Shown piece after piece: positions 12,323 through 24,073 of a stretch of DNA of 64,000 bases. Every line of letters starts with the position of its first letter. Position 1 is the stretch's first letter. Origin of the DNA: Centrapalus pauciflorus (Eukaryota; Streptophyta; Magnoliopsida; Asterales; Asteraceae); assembly GCA_020465985.1 (NCBI GenBank), contig JAANYP010000395.1:1-64000 (forward strand). The letters are read 5' to 3'. The notes beneath the pieces are model-generated. The model searched no databases. It saw nothing but the letters and a program-made list of their open reading frames with translations, and was not told where the DNA came from. The position numbers and the translations under genes are program-made.

Positions 12323-15300
12323 TATTCGTAAAATGGAATGGAATGGAAATGTATCCACTATCTTTATATAACCTAGGTTTATGAAATTACTTGATTAATT
12401 TCAACCTAAGTTTTATTTTATTATTCATGTAATGGAATGGAATGGAAATGAATTGATTATCTGTATATAACCTAGGTTTGTGAAACTAGATGATTAATAT
12501 CAACCTAAGTTTTAAGTTATTACTCATGTAATGGGATGGAATGGAAATGAATTGATTATCTGTATATAACCTAGGTTTATAAAATTACTTGATTAATTTC
12601 AACCTATGTTTAATTTTATTATTCTTGGAATTTCATGGAATGGAAATGAATTGGTTATCTGTATATAACCTAGATTTTTGAAATTACTTGATTAATTTCA
12701 ACCTAAATTTTATTTTATTATTCATGTAATTTCACGTACTAGAAATGAATTGTTTATCTGTGTATAACCTAGGTTTATAAACCTAGTTGATTAATATCAA
12801 CCTAAGTTTTAATTTATTATTCATGTAATGGTATGGAATGGAAATGTATTGATTATCTGTATATAACCTAGGTTTATGAAATTACTTGATTAATTTTAAC
12901 CTATGTTTTATTTTATTATTCCTGGAATTTCATGGAATGGAAATGAATTGGTTATCTGTATATAACCGAGGTTTATGAAATTACTTGATTAATTTCAACC
13001 TAAATTTTATTTTATTATTCATGTAATTTCATGGAATGGAAATGTATTGATTATCTGTATATAACCTAGGTTTATGAAATTACTTGATTAATTTTAACCT
13101 ATGTTTTATTTTATTATTCCTGGAATTTCATGGAATGGAAATGAATTGGTTATCTGTATATATCCTAGGTTTATGAAATTACTTGATTAATTTCAACCTA
13201 AATTTTATTTTATTATTCATGTAATTTCATTGAATGGAAATGAATTGATTATCTGTATATAACCTAGGTTTATGAAATTACTTGATTAATTTCAACCTAA
13301 GTTTTATTTTCTTATTCATGTAATTTCATGGAATGGAAAGAATTGATTATTTGTATATATAACCTAGGTTTGTAGAATTACTTGATTAATTTCAAACTAA
13401 GTTTATTTTGTTATTCATGTAATTCCTAGGAATGGAAATGAATTGATCATCTGTATATAACCTAGGTTTATGAAACTAGTTGATTAATATCAACCAAAGT
13501 TTTAATTTATTATTCATGTAATGGTATGGAAATGAATTGATTATCTGTATATAACCTAGGTTTATGAAATTACTTGATTAATTTCAAGCTATGTTTTATT
13601 TTATTATTCCTGGAATTTCATGGAATGGAAATGAATTGGTTATCTGTATATAACCTAGTTTTATAAAATTACTTGATTAATTTCAACCTAAATTTTATTT
13701 TATTATTCATGTAATTTCATGAAATAGAAATTAATTGATTATGTGCATATAACTAAGGTTTATGAAATTACTTGATTAATTTCAATCTAAGTTTTATGTT
13801 GTTATTAATGTAATTCCAAGGAATGGAAATGAATTGATTATTGGTATATAACCTAGGTTTACGAAACTACTTGATTAATTTCAACCTAAATTTTATGTTA
13901 TGATTCATGTAATTTCATGGAATGGAAATAAATTGATTATCTGTATATAACTAGGTTTATGAAATTACATGATTAATTTGAACCTATGTTTTATTTTCTT
14001 ATTCATGTAATTTCATGGAATAGAAAGAATTGATTATTTGTATATAACCTATGTTTATAAAATTACTTGATTAATTTCAACTTAAGTTTTATTTTGTCAT
14101 ACATGTAATTCCAAGGATTGGAAATGAATTGATTATCGGTATATAACCTAGGTTTATGAAATTACTTGATTAATTTCAACCAAAGTTTTATTTTATTATT
14201 CATAAAATGGAATGGAATGGAAATGTATTGATTATCTTTATATAACCTAGGTTTATGAAATTACTTGATTAATTTCAACCTATGTATTATTTTATTATTC
14301 ATGTAATTGAATGGAATGGAAATGATTTGATTATCTGTATATAACCTAGGTTTATGAAACTAGTTGATTAATATCAACCTATGTTTTAATTTATTATTCA
14401 TGTAATGGTATGGAATGGAAATGAATTGATTATCTGTATATAACCTAGGTTTATGAAATTACTTGATTAATTTCAACCTATGTTTTATTTTATTATTCAT
14501 GGAATTTCATGGAATTGAAATGAATTGGTTATCTGTATATAACCTAGGTTTACGAAATTACTTGATTAATTTCAACCTATGTTTTATTTTATTATTCATG
14601 GAATTTCATGGAATGGAAATGAATTGATTATCTGTATATAACCTAGTTTTATGAAATTACTTGATTAATTTCAACCTAAGTTATATTTTCTTATTCATGT
14701 AATTTCATGGAATGGAAAGAATTGATTATCTTTATATAACCTAGGTTTGTAGAATTACTTGATTAATTTCAAACTAAGTTTATTTTGTTATTCATGTAAT
14801 TCCAAGGAATGAAAATGAATTGATTATCTGTATATAACCTAGGTTTATGAAACTAGTTGATTAATATCAACCAAAGTTTTAATTTATTATTCATGTAATG
14901 GTATAAATTGGAAATGAATTGGTTACCTGTATATAACCTAGGTTTATGAAATTACTTGATTAATTTCAACCTAAATTTTATTTTATTATTCATGTAATTT
15001 CATGGAATAGAAATTAATTGACTATCTGCATATAACTAAGGTTTATGAAATTACTTGATTAATTTCAACCTAAGTTTTATTTTCTTATTCACGTAATTAC
15101 ATTGAATGGAAAGAATTGATTATCTGTATATCCCCTAGGTTTGTAGAATTACTTGATTAATTTCAACTTAAATTTTATTTTTTCATTCATGTAATTCCAA
15201 GCATTGGAAATGAATTGATTATCGGTGTATAACCTAGGTTTATGAAATTTCTTGATTAATTTCAACCAAAGTTTTATTTTATTATTCATAAAATGGAATG

Positions 15301-18103
15301 GAATGGAAATGTATTGTTTATCTTTATATATACTAGGTTTATGAAATTACTTGATTAATTTCAACCTAAGTTTTATTTTTATTATTCATGTAATGGAATG
15401 GAATGGAAATGAATTGATTATCTGTATTTAACCTAGGTTTGTGAAACTAGTTGATTAATATCAACCTAAGTTTTAAGTTATTACTCATGTAATGGAATGG
15501 AATGAAAATGAATTGATTGTCTGTATATAACCTAAGTTTATGAAATTACTTGATTAATTTCAACCTATGTTTAATTTTATTATTCATGGAATTTCATGGA
15601 ATGGAAATGAATTGGTTATCTGTATATAACCTAGCTAGGTTTATGAAATTACTTGATTAATTTCAACCTAAATTTTATTTTATTATTCATGTAATTTCAC
15701 GGAATAGAAATGAATTGTTTATATGTATATAACCTAGGTTTATAAAACTAGTTGATTTATATCAACCTAAGTTTTAATTTATTATTCATGTAATGGTATG
15801 GACTGGAAATGAATTGATTATCTGTATATAACCTAGGTTTATGAAATTACTTGATTAATTTTAACCTATGTTTTATTTTATTATTCCTGGAATTTCATGG
15901 AATGGAAATGAATTGGTTATCTGTATATAACCTAGGTTTATCAAATTACTTGATTAATTTCAACCTAAATTTTATTTTATTATTCATGTAATTTCATGGA
16001 ATGGAAATGAATTGATTATCTGTATATAACCTAGGTTAATGAAATTACTTGATTAATTTCAACCTAAGTTTTATTTTCTTTTTCATGTAATTTCATGGAA
16101 TAGAAAGAATTGATTTTTTGTATATAACCTAGGTTTATAAAATTACTTGTTTAATTTCAACTTAAGTTTTATTTTGTCATTCATGTAATTCCAAGGAATG
16201 AAAATGAATTGATTATCTGTATATAACCTAGGTTTATGAAATTACTTTATTAATTTCAACCTAAATTTTATTTTATTATTCATGTAATTTCATGGAATAG
16301 AAATGAATTGATTATCTGTATATAAACTAGGTTTATGAAATTACTTGATTAATTTCAACCTAAGTTTTATTTTCTTATTCATGTAAATTCATGGAATGGA
16401 AAGAATTGATTATCTGTATATAACCTAGGTTTGTAGAATTACTTGATTAATTTCAAACTAAGTTTATTTTGTTATTCATGTAATTCCAAGGAATGGAAAT
16501 GAATTGATTATATGTATATAACCTTGGTTTATGAAACTAGTTGATTAATATCAACCAAAGTTTTAATTTATTATTCATGTAATGGTATGAATTGGAAATG
16601 AATTGATTATCTGTATATAATCTATTTTTATGAAATTACTTGATTAATTTCAACCTATGTTTTATTTTATTATTCCTGGAATTTCATAGAATGGAAATGA
16701 ATTGGTTATTTGTATATAACCTAGGTTTATGAAATTACTTGATTAATTTCAACCTAAATTTTATTTTATTATTCATGTTATTTCATGGAATAGAAATTAA
16801 TTGATTATCTGCATATAACTAAGGTTTATGAAATTACTTGATTAATTTCAACCTAAGTTTTATTTTCTTATTCATGTAATTTCATGGAATGAAAAAAATT
16901 GATTATCTGTATATAACCTAGGTTTGTAGAATTACTTGATTAATTTCAACCTAAGTTTTATTTTGTTATTCATGTAATTCCAAGGAATGTAAATAAATTG
17001 ATTATCGGTATATAACCTAGGTTTACGAAACTACTTGATTAATTTCAACCTAAATTTTATTTTATGATTCATGTGATTTCATGGAATGGAAATGAATTGA
17101 TTATCTGTATATAACTAGGTTTATGAAATTACTTGATTAATTTGAACCTATGTTTTATTTTCTTATTCATGTAATTTCATGGAATAGAAAGAATTGATTA
17201 TTTGTATATAACCTAGGTTCATAAAATTACTTGATTAATTTCAACCTAAGTTTAATTTTATTATTCATGTAATTTCATGGAATGGAAATGAATTGATTAT
17301 CTGTATATAACCTAGGTTTATGAAACTAGTTGATTAATATCAACCTAAGTTTTAATTTATTATTCATGTAATCATATGGAATGGAAATGAATTGATTATC
17401 TGTATATAACCTAGGTTTATGAAATTACCTGATTAATTTCAACCTATGTTTTATTTTATTATTCATGGAATTTCATGGAATTGAAATGAATTCGTTATCT
17501 GTATATAACATAGGTTTATGAAATTACTTGATTAATTTCAACCTATGTTTTATTTTATTATTCATGGAATTTCATGGAGTGGAAATGAATTGTTGTCTGT
17601 ATGTAACCTAGGTTTATGAAATTACTTGATTAATTTCAACCTTAATTTTATTTTATTATTCATGTAATTTCATGGAATAGAAATGAATTGATTATCTGTA
17701 TATAACCTAGGTCTATGAAATTACTTGATTAATTTCAACCTAAGTTATATTTTCTTATTCATGTAATTTCGTGGAATGGAAAGAATTGATATTCTGTATA
17801 TAACCTAGGTTTCTAGAATTACTTGATTAATTTCAAACTAAGTTTATTTTGTTATTCATGTAATTCCAAGGAATGGAAATGAATTGATTATCTGTATGTA
17901 ACCTAGGTTTATGAAACTAGTTGATTAATATCAACCAAAGTTTTAATTTATTATTAATGTAATGATGTGAATTGGAAATGAATTGGTTATCTGTATATAA
18001 CCATGGTTAATGAAATTACTTGATTAATTTCAACCTAAATTTTATTTTATTATTCATGTAATTTCATGGAATAGAAATTAATTTATTATCTGCTTATAAC
18101 TAA
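11694..18103. repeat. ~99-bp satellite array, middle block
   Basis: The same monomers continue from the interrupted unit. A further higher-order copy starts at 12323. Beyond about 14290 the monomers are more mixed and the long-range order is harder to follow, consistent with an older part of the array. No ORF of interest on either strand. Confidence 0.93.
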
Positions 18104-19020
18104 TAGGGGTGAGCATGGGGTGGTTCGGTTCGGTTTCTACCGCAATCCGAACCCAAACCGAAAATTTCGGTTTCTGGATTTTAGAAACGGTTCGGTGTTC
18201 TGTTTTTCCAGGTTCGATTTTCCGGTTTTTCGGTTTGGGTTACCGGATTTTCGGTTTGCACCCATGGTTTTTGGGTTTCCGGTTTCTTCAAACGGTTTGG
18301 GTTTTGGATTTAAAACCGGTTTGGATTTTGGGTTTTGTTTGGCTTGTTTGTTGTTACTTTGAATCTTTGATACAAAACCTAAATCACAAATTACTAGCCA
18401 GTAGCCATTAACAACAAGTGAAACTCAGGAAATCTGTAAACCACAAAATCTTTAAATTACAAAATCTGTAAATCACAAATTACGACCTGTCACCGACGGA
18501 GAAGGGAAGTCGAACGGCACCTGAGCCTGCTGTGCTGCTGAGCGGAGAAGAGGCGAACAATGGAGGAGGCGACCGGCAGTCGGCGCCTGCTGTGGAGTTG
18601 AAGGTTGCAGCTGTGCTGCTGAGCTGGAGTGATGGCGTTGAAGACTTGAAGGTTGCAGCGCTGTGATGCTGAGCGGTGGCCGGCTCCTGTAGTGGAGTTA
18701 AGAATCGCAGATGCAGAAAGCCTAAGAACTAGTGAAGTTAAGAAGTGAAGAAGAGGAGGCGCAAGCATAGAAGAGGAGGCGCAGACAGAGAAGAGTTAAA
18801 CCTACATATATTTTTATATTTTTAGAATAATAAAATAAAAATATTAAAAAATTAAATTATATATTAAATCGGTTCGGTTCCGGGGTTTCGGTTCGGTTTT
18901 TAGGTGCAATCCGAAACCAAAACATTTGAAACGGTTTTTCCGGTTTATCGGTTTTCCGGTTTTTTTGGTTTGGTTTTTCCGGGTTTTTCGTTTTTCCGGT
19001 TTGGTTTCTGCTCACCCCTA
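18104..19020. mobile_element. Non-autonomous hAT-type DNA transposon (917 bp)
   Basis: The ends are the perfect 12-bp inverted repeats TAGGGGTGAGCA and TGCTCACCCCTA. They are flanked by the perfect 8-bp duplication ATAACTAA (18096-18103 and 19021-19028), the hallmark length for hAT insertions, inside a satellite monomer. Both subterminal regions are dense in CGGTTT/GGTTCGG words in direct orientation (18120-18330 and 18870-19005). The GC-richer core at about 18486-18800 has no transposase motif and may be captured foreign sequence. Open frames over it (100 aa plus strand, 92 aa minus strand) are low-complexity by-products. Confidence 0.88.
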
Positions 19021-19664
19021 ATAACTAAGGTTTATGAAATTACTTGATTAATTTCAACCTAAGTTTTATTTTCTTATTCATGTAATTCCATGGAATGGAA
19101 AGAATTGATTATCTGTATATCACCAAGGTTTGTAGAATTACTTGATTAATTTCAACCTAAGTTTTATTTTGTTATTCATGTAATTCCAAGGAATGGAAAT
19201 GAATTGATTATCGGTATATAACCTAGGTTTACGAAATTACTTGATTAATTTCAACCTAAATTTTATTTTATGATTCCTGTAATTTCAAGGAATGGAAATG
19301 AATTGATTATTTGTATATAACTAGGTTTATGAAATTACTTGATTAATTTGAACCTAAGTTTTATTTTCTTATTCATGTAATTTCATGGAATAGAAAGAAT
19401 TGATTATTTGTATATAACCTAGGTTTATAAAATTACTTGATTAATTTCAACTTAAGTTTTACTTTTTCATTCATGTAATTCCAAGGAATGCGAAATGAAT
19501 TGATTATCGGTATATAACCTAGGTTTATGAAATTACTTGATTAATTTCAACCAAAGTTTTATTTTATTATTCATATAATGGAATAAAATGGAAATGTATT
19601 GATTATCTTTATATAACCTAGATTTATGAAATTACTTGATTAGTTTCAACCTAAGTTTTATTTT
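19021..19664. repeat. ~99-bp satellite array, right block
   Basis: The satellite resumes with the second copy of the hAT target duplication and runs into the assembly gap. The last readable monomer breaks off in its poly-T-rich part. The array therefore totals roughly 13.4 kb, about 136 monomers, once inserted elements are subtracted. Confidence 0.93.
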
Positions 19665-20075
19665 NNNNNNNNNNNNNNNNNNNNNNNNNNNNNNNNNNNN
19701 NNNNNNNNNNNNNNNNNNNNNNNNNNNNNNNNNNNNNNNNNNNNNNNNNNNNNNNNNNNNNNNNNNNNNNNNNNNNNNNNNNNNNNNNNNNNNNNNNNNN
19801 NNNNNNNNNNNNNNNNNNNNNNNNNNNNNNNNNNNNNNNNNNNNNNNNNNNNNNNNNNNNNNNNNNNNNNNNNNNNNNNNNNNNNNNNNNNNNNNNNNNN
19901 NNNNNNNNNNNNNNNNNNNNNNNNNNNNNNNNNNNNNNNNNNNNNNNNNNNNNNNNNNNNNNNNNNNNNNNNNNNNNNNNNNNNNNNNNNNNNNNNNNNN
20001 NNNNNNNNNNNNNNNNNNNNNNNNNNNNNNNNNNNNNNNNNNNNNNNNNNNNNNNNNNNNNNNNNNNNNNNNNNN
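19665..20075. other. Assembly gap (411 N)
   Basis: An unbroken run of N between satellite and the E1 5' LTR. Only TTTA (20076-20079) separates it from the LTR, so the target duplication of E1 cannot be checked. The true size is unknown. Confidence 0.99.
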
Positions 20076-20079
20076 TTTA

Positions 20080-21169
20080 TGTTAGGCACAAAAAGGCCTC
20101 AATCAAACCTGCTGTACATCTGAGGGGGAGATTTTTAAATCAAACCTGTTGATGCACTTGAAGGTTGAATTTAAAGCCTGTTATCTGCCTTATTGATACC
20201 TGAAAGTGATTTGCAATATTAGTCTAAAGCTGTTTACCATGTTGCATTCGTTGCAACAAAGGCAGTTTGTCCAAGCTGTTCTGTCTGGTGAACAGGTTGG
20301 ACATAAACTGTCTACGCTGCTCTATTCTGTTGAGCAGCTTGGACAGTTTACAAGTAATCTGTTCTTTGTGAACAGGTTAAACACTTTATGGAATATGTTT
20401 CCAAGTCCTCAGGTATTGTTTTTGGTTACAAGATCAGTTTACAAGTCGAAGACAAAGTGGAAAACAGAACTGCACAGCCTGCCCACGCTGTTCTGTTACA
20501 TGAAGACAAACAGATATTTGAAAAGGGTGACATACCTTTTCTTATATCAAAATGGCATTAGCAAAAGAAGAAAGATGCAAAGTTGACATTCCTCTTTTGG
20601 TTAAATCCTTATGCAACAGTGACAAAAAGGAAAAGACAAAGATTCTGCCATGTGAAGACAAAGGTACTTTATCAGAACGTGCAGAAATGTGTTTTGTCCT
20701 TTTGGAAAGACTCTCCACTATCTCTTCAGTCCAATGAAGAAGCTTCACTAAGATTCTCCTTTTGAGTATAAAAGGAAGCTTCTAAGGATAAAGAAAAATC
20801 AAGAGTGTGAATTCAGAACGTGCATTGAAGTGTGTTATTCCATGCATGCAAGTCTGCTTACATAAAACAGTAGAGTGTGTCTAAGCTGTTCTTGTGTAAG
20901 ATGTCCATCTGAGTCTTGTAAAACAGTGAGTGCTTCTAAGTGAGTGTATTCATTGTACCTAGTCTGAGTGAGTCTTAGATTAGTTAACCAACTGTTGTAT
21001 CTGTCATCTCAGCTTTAACCTTTCCGCATTCAAGCTTGTTTGTAATTAACACTTGTTAATAATATACACAAACATTGAGAAAAAGATTGTTAAGTTTTAA
21101 ATAGTTGTATTCACCCCCCCCCCTCTACAGCTTAGAACTATACACTTGGGAAACCTTTCTGGACCTAGA
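20080..21169 (+). mobile_element. 5' LTR of Sirevirus E1
   Basis: A 1090-bp LTR, TGTTAGGCAC ... GGACCTAGA; the usual terminal CCTACA is mutated to CCTAGA. TATAAAA is at 20767-20773, with CCAAT 37 bp upstream. A U3 stem-loop has perfect 11-bp arms TGTCCAAGCTG (20268-20278) and CAGCTTGGACA (20335-20345). Its partner is the incomplete 3' LTR at 53662-54198 on the minus strand; they share diagnostic variants such as TTTACCATGTTGCATTCGTT, which shows that the two ends of E1 are now in opposite orientation. Confidence 0.9.
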
Positions 21170-21171
21170 AC

Positions 21172-21185
21172 TGGTATCAGAGCAG
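21172..21185 (+). promoter_or_regulatory. Primer binding site of E1 (initiator-Met tRNA)
   Basis: TGGTATCAGAGCAG two bases after the LTR is the standard copia site complementary to the 3' end of plant initiator-Met tRNA. E2 has the same word at 52516-52529 on the minus strand. Confidence 0.92.
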
Positions 21186-21231
21186 ATAGAGTGTGTGTTA
21201 ACTCTAGATCTCTTATTCTCCCAAATTTTTC

Positions 21232-22348
21232 ATGGACAACAGAGCTGCAAATTCCTCATCCTACTATGACAATGGATCAATGGCCAAACCTCCAAAGTTC
21301 AATCATCAGAACTTCTCTGGTTGGAAGTGCAGAATGATGCTCTATTTAGAGAATCTGGATGTACAACTACCAGAGATAGTAATGGAAGGTCCCTATGTGC
21401 CAACTTCTGTAACTACCATAACTCCTGCTATTGAAGGAGCTGCCCCTGAAATCAGAACCTTTGAGAAGGCTAAAGCTCAATGGTCTGATGAAGACAAAAG
21501 ACTGGTTGCTCTGGATGCAAAGGCCAGGAATAACCTGGTTATCTCTCTGCCCGATGATGTGTTCAAACAGGTTGAGAAGATGAAGACTGCAAAGGAGATG
21601 TGGGATACTTTGTGTACCGTCTATGATGGACCCACAATCACACTGGATAATAGGATTAACAATCTTGTTAGACAGTATGAACTCTTCTTTGCAAAACCAA
21701 AGGAGACTCTCACAGAAACCTACACCAGGTTTATTGCTCTTGTTAATGATCTCAAAGTTGTTGGGATCACAAAGGACAGCTTGACCCTGGTGAATAAGTT
21801 CTTGGACATCTTACCTGAAGAGTGGAACTACTTTTCTACCATCTTGAGAAATTCAGGTACCATCAAAGGTATGGATCTTGTAAACTTATATGGATCCTTA
21901 CTAAATGATGAACAGTCAAGGCAGCAGAAGAGAAATGCCTTGGAAATGTCCAAGAGAGGTGCTGCCTTAGTGGCCGGCGTGAGACAACCTGTTGGGTAGG
22001 TATGTGATGTGTTCACACAACCTGATCAGCAGGCTGATGATGAAAGAGAGGAAATGTCTGATGAGGAAGACATACAAGACTAACAAGGATGATGGCTATA
22101 GGGTTAAGTACCTTATGGCCATGGCTAAGCTGAAAAAGTTGGAAAACTCAGTGGCTTCCAACAAGCAAAAGGGAATGAGGGCAGAGACATGTGACTGGGA
22201 GGAGTCTGATTCATCATCAGATGAAGAAGACAACATTTGTCTGATGGCCAAAACTGATGTCCCATCAACTAACAATTTCAAACAGGACTTGGCTGGAGCT
22301 GAAGCCTTCAGTAGCTTGGAGAACTGGAACCCTACAATGATGTACAAG
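21232..22348 (+). pseudogene. gag: Sirevirus E1 gag (deleted, frameshifted)
   Basis: The start ATG at 21232 (MDNRAANSS) follows the leader by 46 bp, as in E2. The first 255 codons are a copia Gag core (PKFNHQNFSGWKCRMMLYLE near the N-terminus; LRQYELFF-type motif in mid-protein), ending in a stop at 21997-21999. The frame then shifts. About 215 bp present in E2 is missing at about 22071-22076, removing the CX2CX4HX4C zinc knuckle. A Ser/Asp/Glu-rich tail (SDSSSDEED) continues to 22348. There the sequence passes directly into pol, whereas E2 has a 1437-bp GT-AG segment. Gag would normally form the particle and bind RNA; this copy cannot. Confidence 0.85.
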
Positions 22349-24073
22349 GACAAACAACCATCCCAGGTTTGGTACTTGGACAGTGGCTGCTCAGGGCACA
22401 TGACAGGTTGCAAGGACCTGCTGAATGATCTCAGGCTTGAAAAAGGGCCAAAAGTCACATTTGGTGACAATGTACAGGGATCCACTGAGGGATATGGAAC
22501 TCTTAAAGCTGGTGCTGCAGTGTTCAAAAGAGTAGCCTATGTGGTTGGGCTAAAACATAACCTTGTTAGCATAAGTCAACTATGTGATGCTAGCTACAAA
22601 GTTAACTTTGATGAGCACCTGAGTTACATATTGGATCCCCAAGGCAAAGTTGTGATGTGTGCTCAACGAAAGAAATGTGTATATGTTGTGGACATGAAAT
22701 CTGTTGATCCCACAACTGAAACTTGCTTTCTCACAAGAACCAATGCAGACCTAAACTGGTTATGGCACAAAATGCTGTCACACTTGAACTTCAAGAATAT
22801 CAACAAACTCTGTAAGAAAGGGTTGGTAACAGGTTTGCCTTCTATGACCTTTGTTAAGGATAGACTCTGCACAGCTTGTGAGAAAGGCAAGCAGAGGAAA
22901 TCATCTTTTAAATCCAAGCATAATTTTTCTATTGGTACTCCTCTCTTCTTAATCCACATGGACTTGTTTGGACCAGTCAATGTCCCAAGTCTAGGAGGAA
23001 GAAGATACACTCTAGTAATGGTTGATGAGTTCTCCAGGTTTACATGGGTAATCTTCTTGAAGAGCAAAGGAGAGGCTGCTAGAGAAATCATTGGATTTGT
23101 CAAAAAGTTGGAAATGCTGAACTCTGCTCAAGTGAAGCAGCTTAGAAGTGATCATGGTACTGAGTTAAAAAACAGTACTCTTGAAGACTTCTGTGAAGAA
23201 AAAGGGATCTCTCAAAACTTTTCAGCAGTAAGAACTCCACAACAGAATGGAGTTGCTGAAAGAAGAAATAGAACCCTTATTGAAGCTGCTAGAACCATGC
23301 TGTGTGCATCTGGTTTACCTTCATCATTCTGGGCTGAAGCTGTCAACACTGCTTGCTTCACCCAAAACAGATCCTTAGTGGTGAAAAGGTTCAACAAGAC
23401 TCCCTATGAGCTGCTCAAAGGGAGGAGGCCAAATATTAACTACTTCCATGTGTTTGGATGTCCCTACTTCATTCTAAATCAAAGGGACCAACTGGAAAAG
23501 TTTGAACCAAAAGCTGATGAAGGTGTGTTTGTTGGATACTCTGCTATCTCCAAAGCCTACAGAGTATACAACAACAAAAGAAAGGTGATAGATGAATCTA
23601 TCAATGTCACCTTTGAAGAGTCCAGGAATGCCTCCACCAAAGCTGTTCCTGAATCAGTTTCAGGAGAACTCAACTTTGATGATCTCATGCATTCCAACAG
23701 TGAAGAGGACTCAAAAGCTTCCACTACATTCAGAGTGGAACCTGCAAACCATGATGGACATGATGATGATTATGTTGATACACCCTGTGTGAATAAGTGT
23801 ACTGACTTAATTACAACTACATGTCCCTAACCAATCAATGCTGATTTTCCTGGATCCTCTGCTGATATGTTCAACAGTGGTCAGTCATGTTCAACAGGTG
23901 AACAGGCTCAAGACAACAGTGTGTCTGAAAATATTGAGAGCTGTTCAACAGGACCTGCTGAAGATGCTAACAACTCAGGAGAATCCTCATTGAAGAATGA
24001 TCCTAAGTGGATCAGATGTCACCCTAATGATCAAATAATTGGTGACATCAACAAAGGGGTACAAACGAGATGA
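22349..24073 (+). pseudogene. pol: Sirevirus E1 pol, protease and integrase part
   Basis: This is in the same frame as the end of gag across 22348/22349. The aspartic protease shows the DSG triad in VWYLDSGCSGHMTG (about 22372-22413). Next come the GAG-pre-integrase HHCC zinc finger (LWHKMLSHLNF and CTACEKGK) and the integrase core MDLFGP, DHGTE and the catalytic Glu in NGVAERRNRTLIE. The integrase C-terminal region (VFGCPYF, FVGYS) and a Ser/Asp-rich linker follow. In-frame stops lie at 23828-23830 and 24071-24073. It would mature the polyprotein and insert cDNA if intact. Confidence 0.9.

Noticed and set aside
18109..18411. A 100-codon plus-strand frame in the hAT-type element
   Set aside because: It translates the CGGTTT/GGTTCGG repeats; Phe/Gly/Arg low complexity with no domain.
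18490..18768. A 92-codon minus-strand frame in the GC-rich core of the hAT-type element
   Set aside because: There is no recognisable motif and it spans internal repeats; it is more likely chance or non-coding captured DNA.
4636..19664. Regular ~99-bp spacing suggestive of a CRISPR-like array
   Set aside because: The whole monomer is repeated, there are no unique spacers and no cas genes, and the context is a plant genome. It is a satellite.
19636..20089. Open frames of about 145 codons on both strands
   Set aside because: They consist almost entirely of N from the assembly gap.
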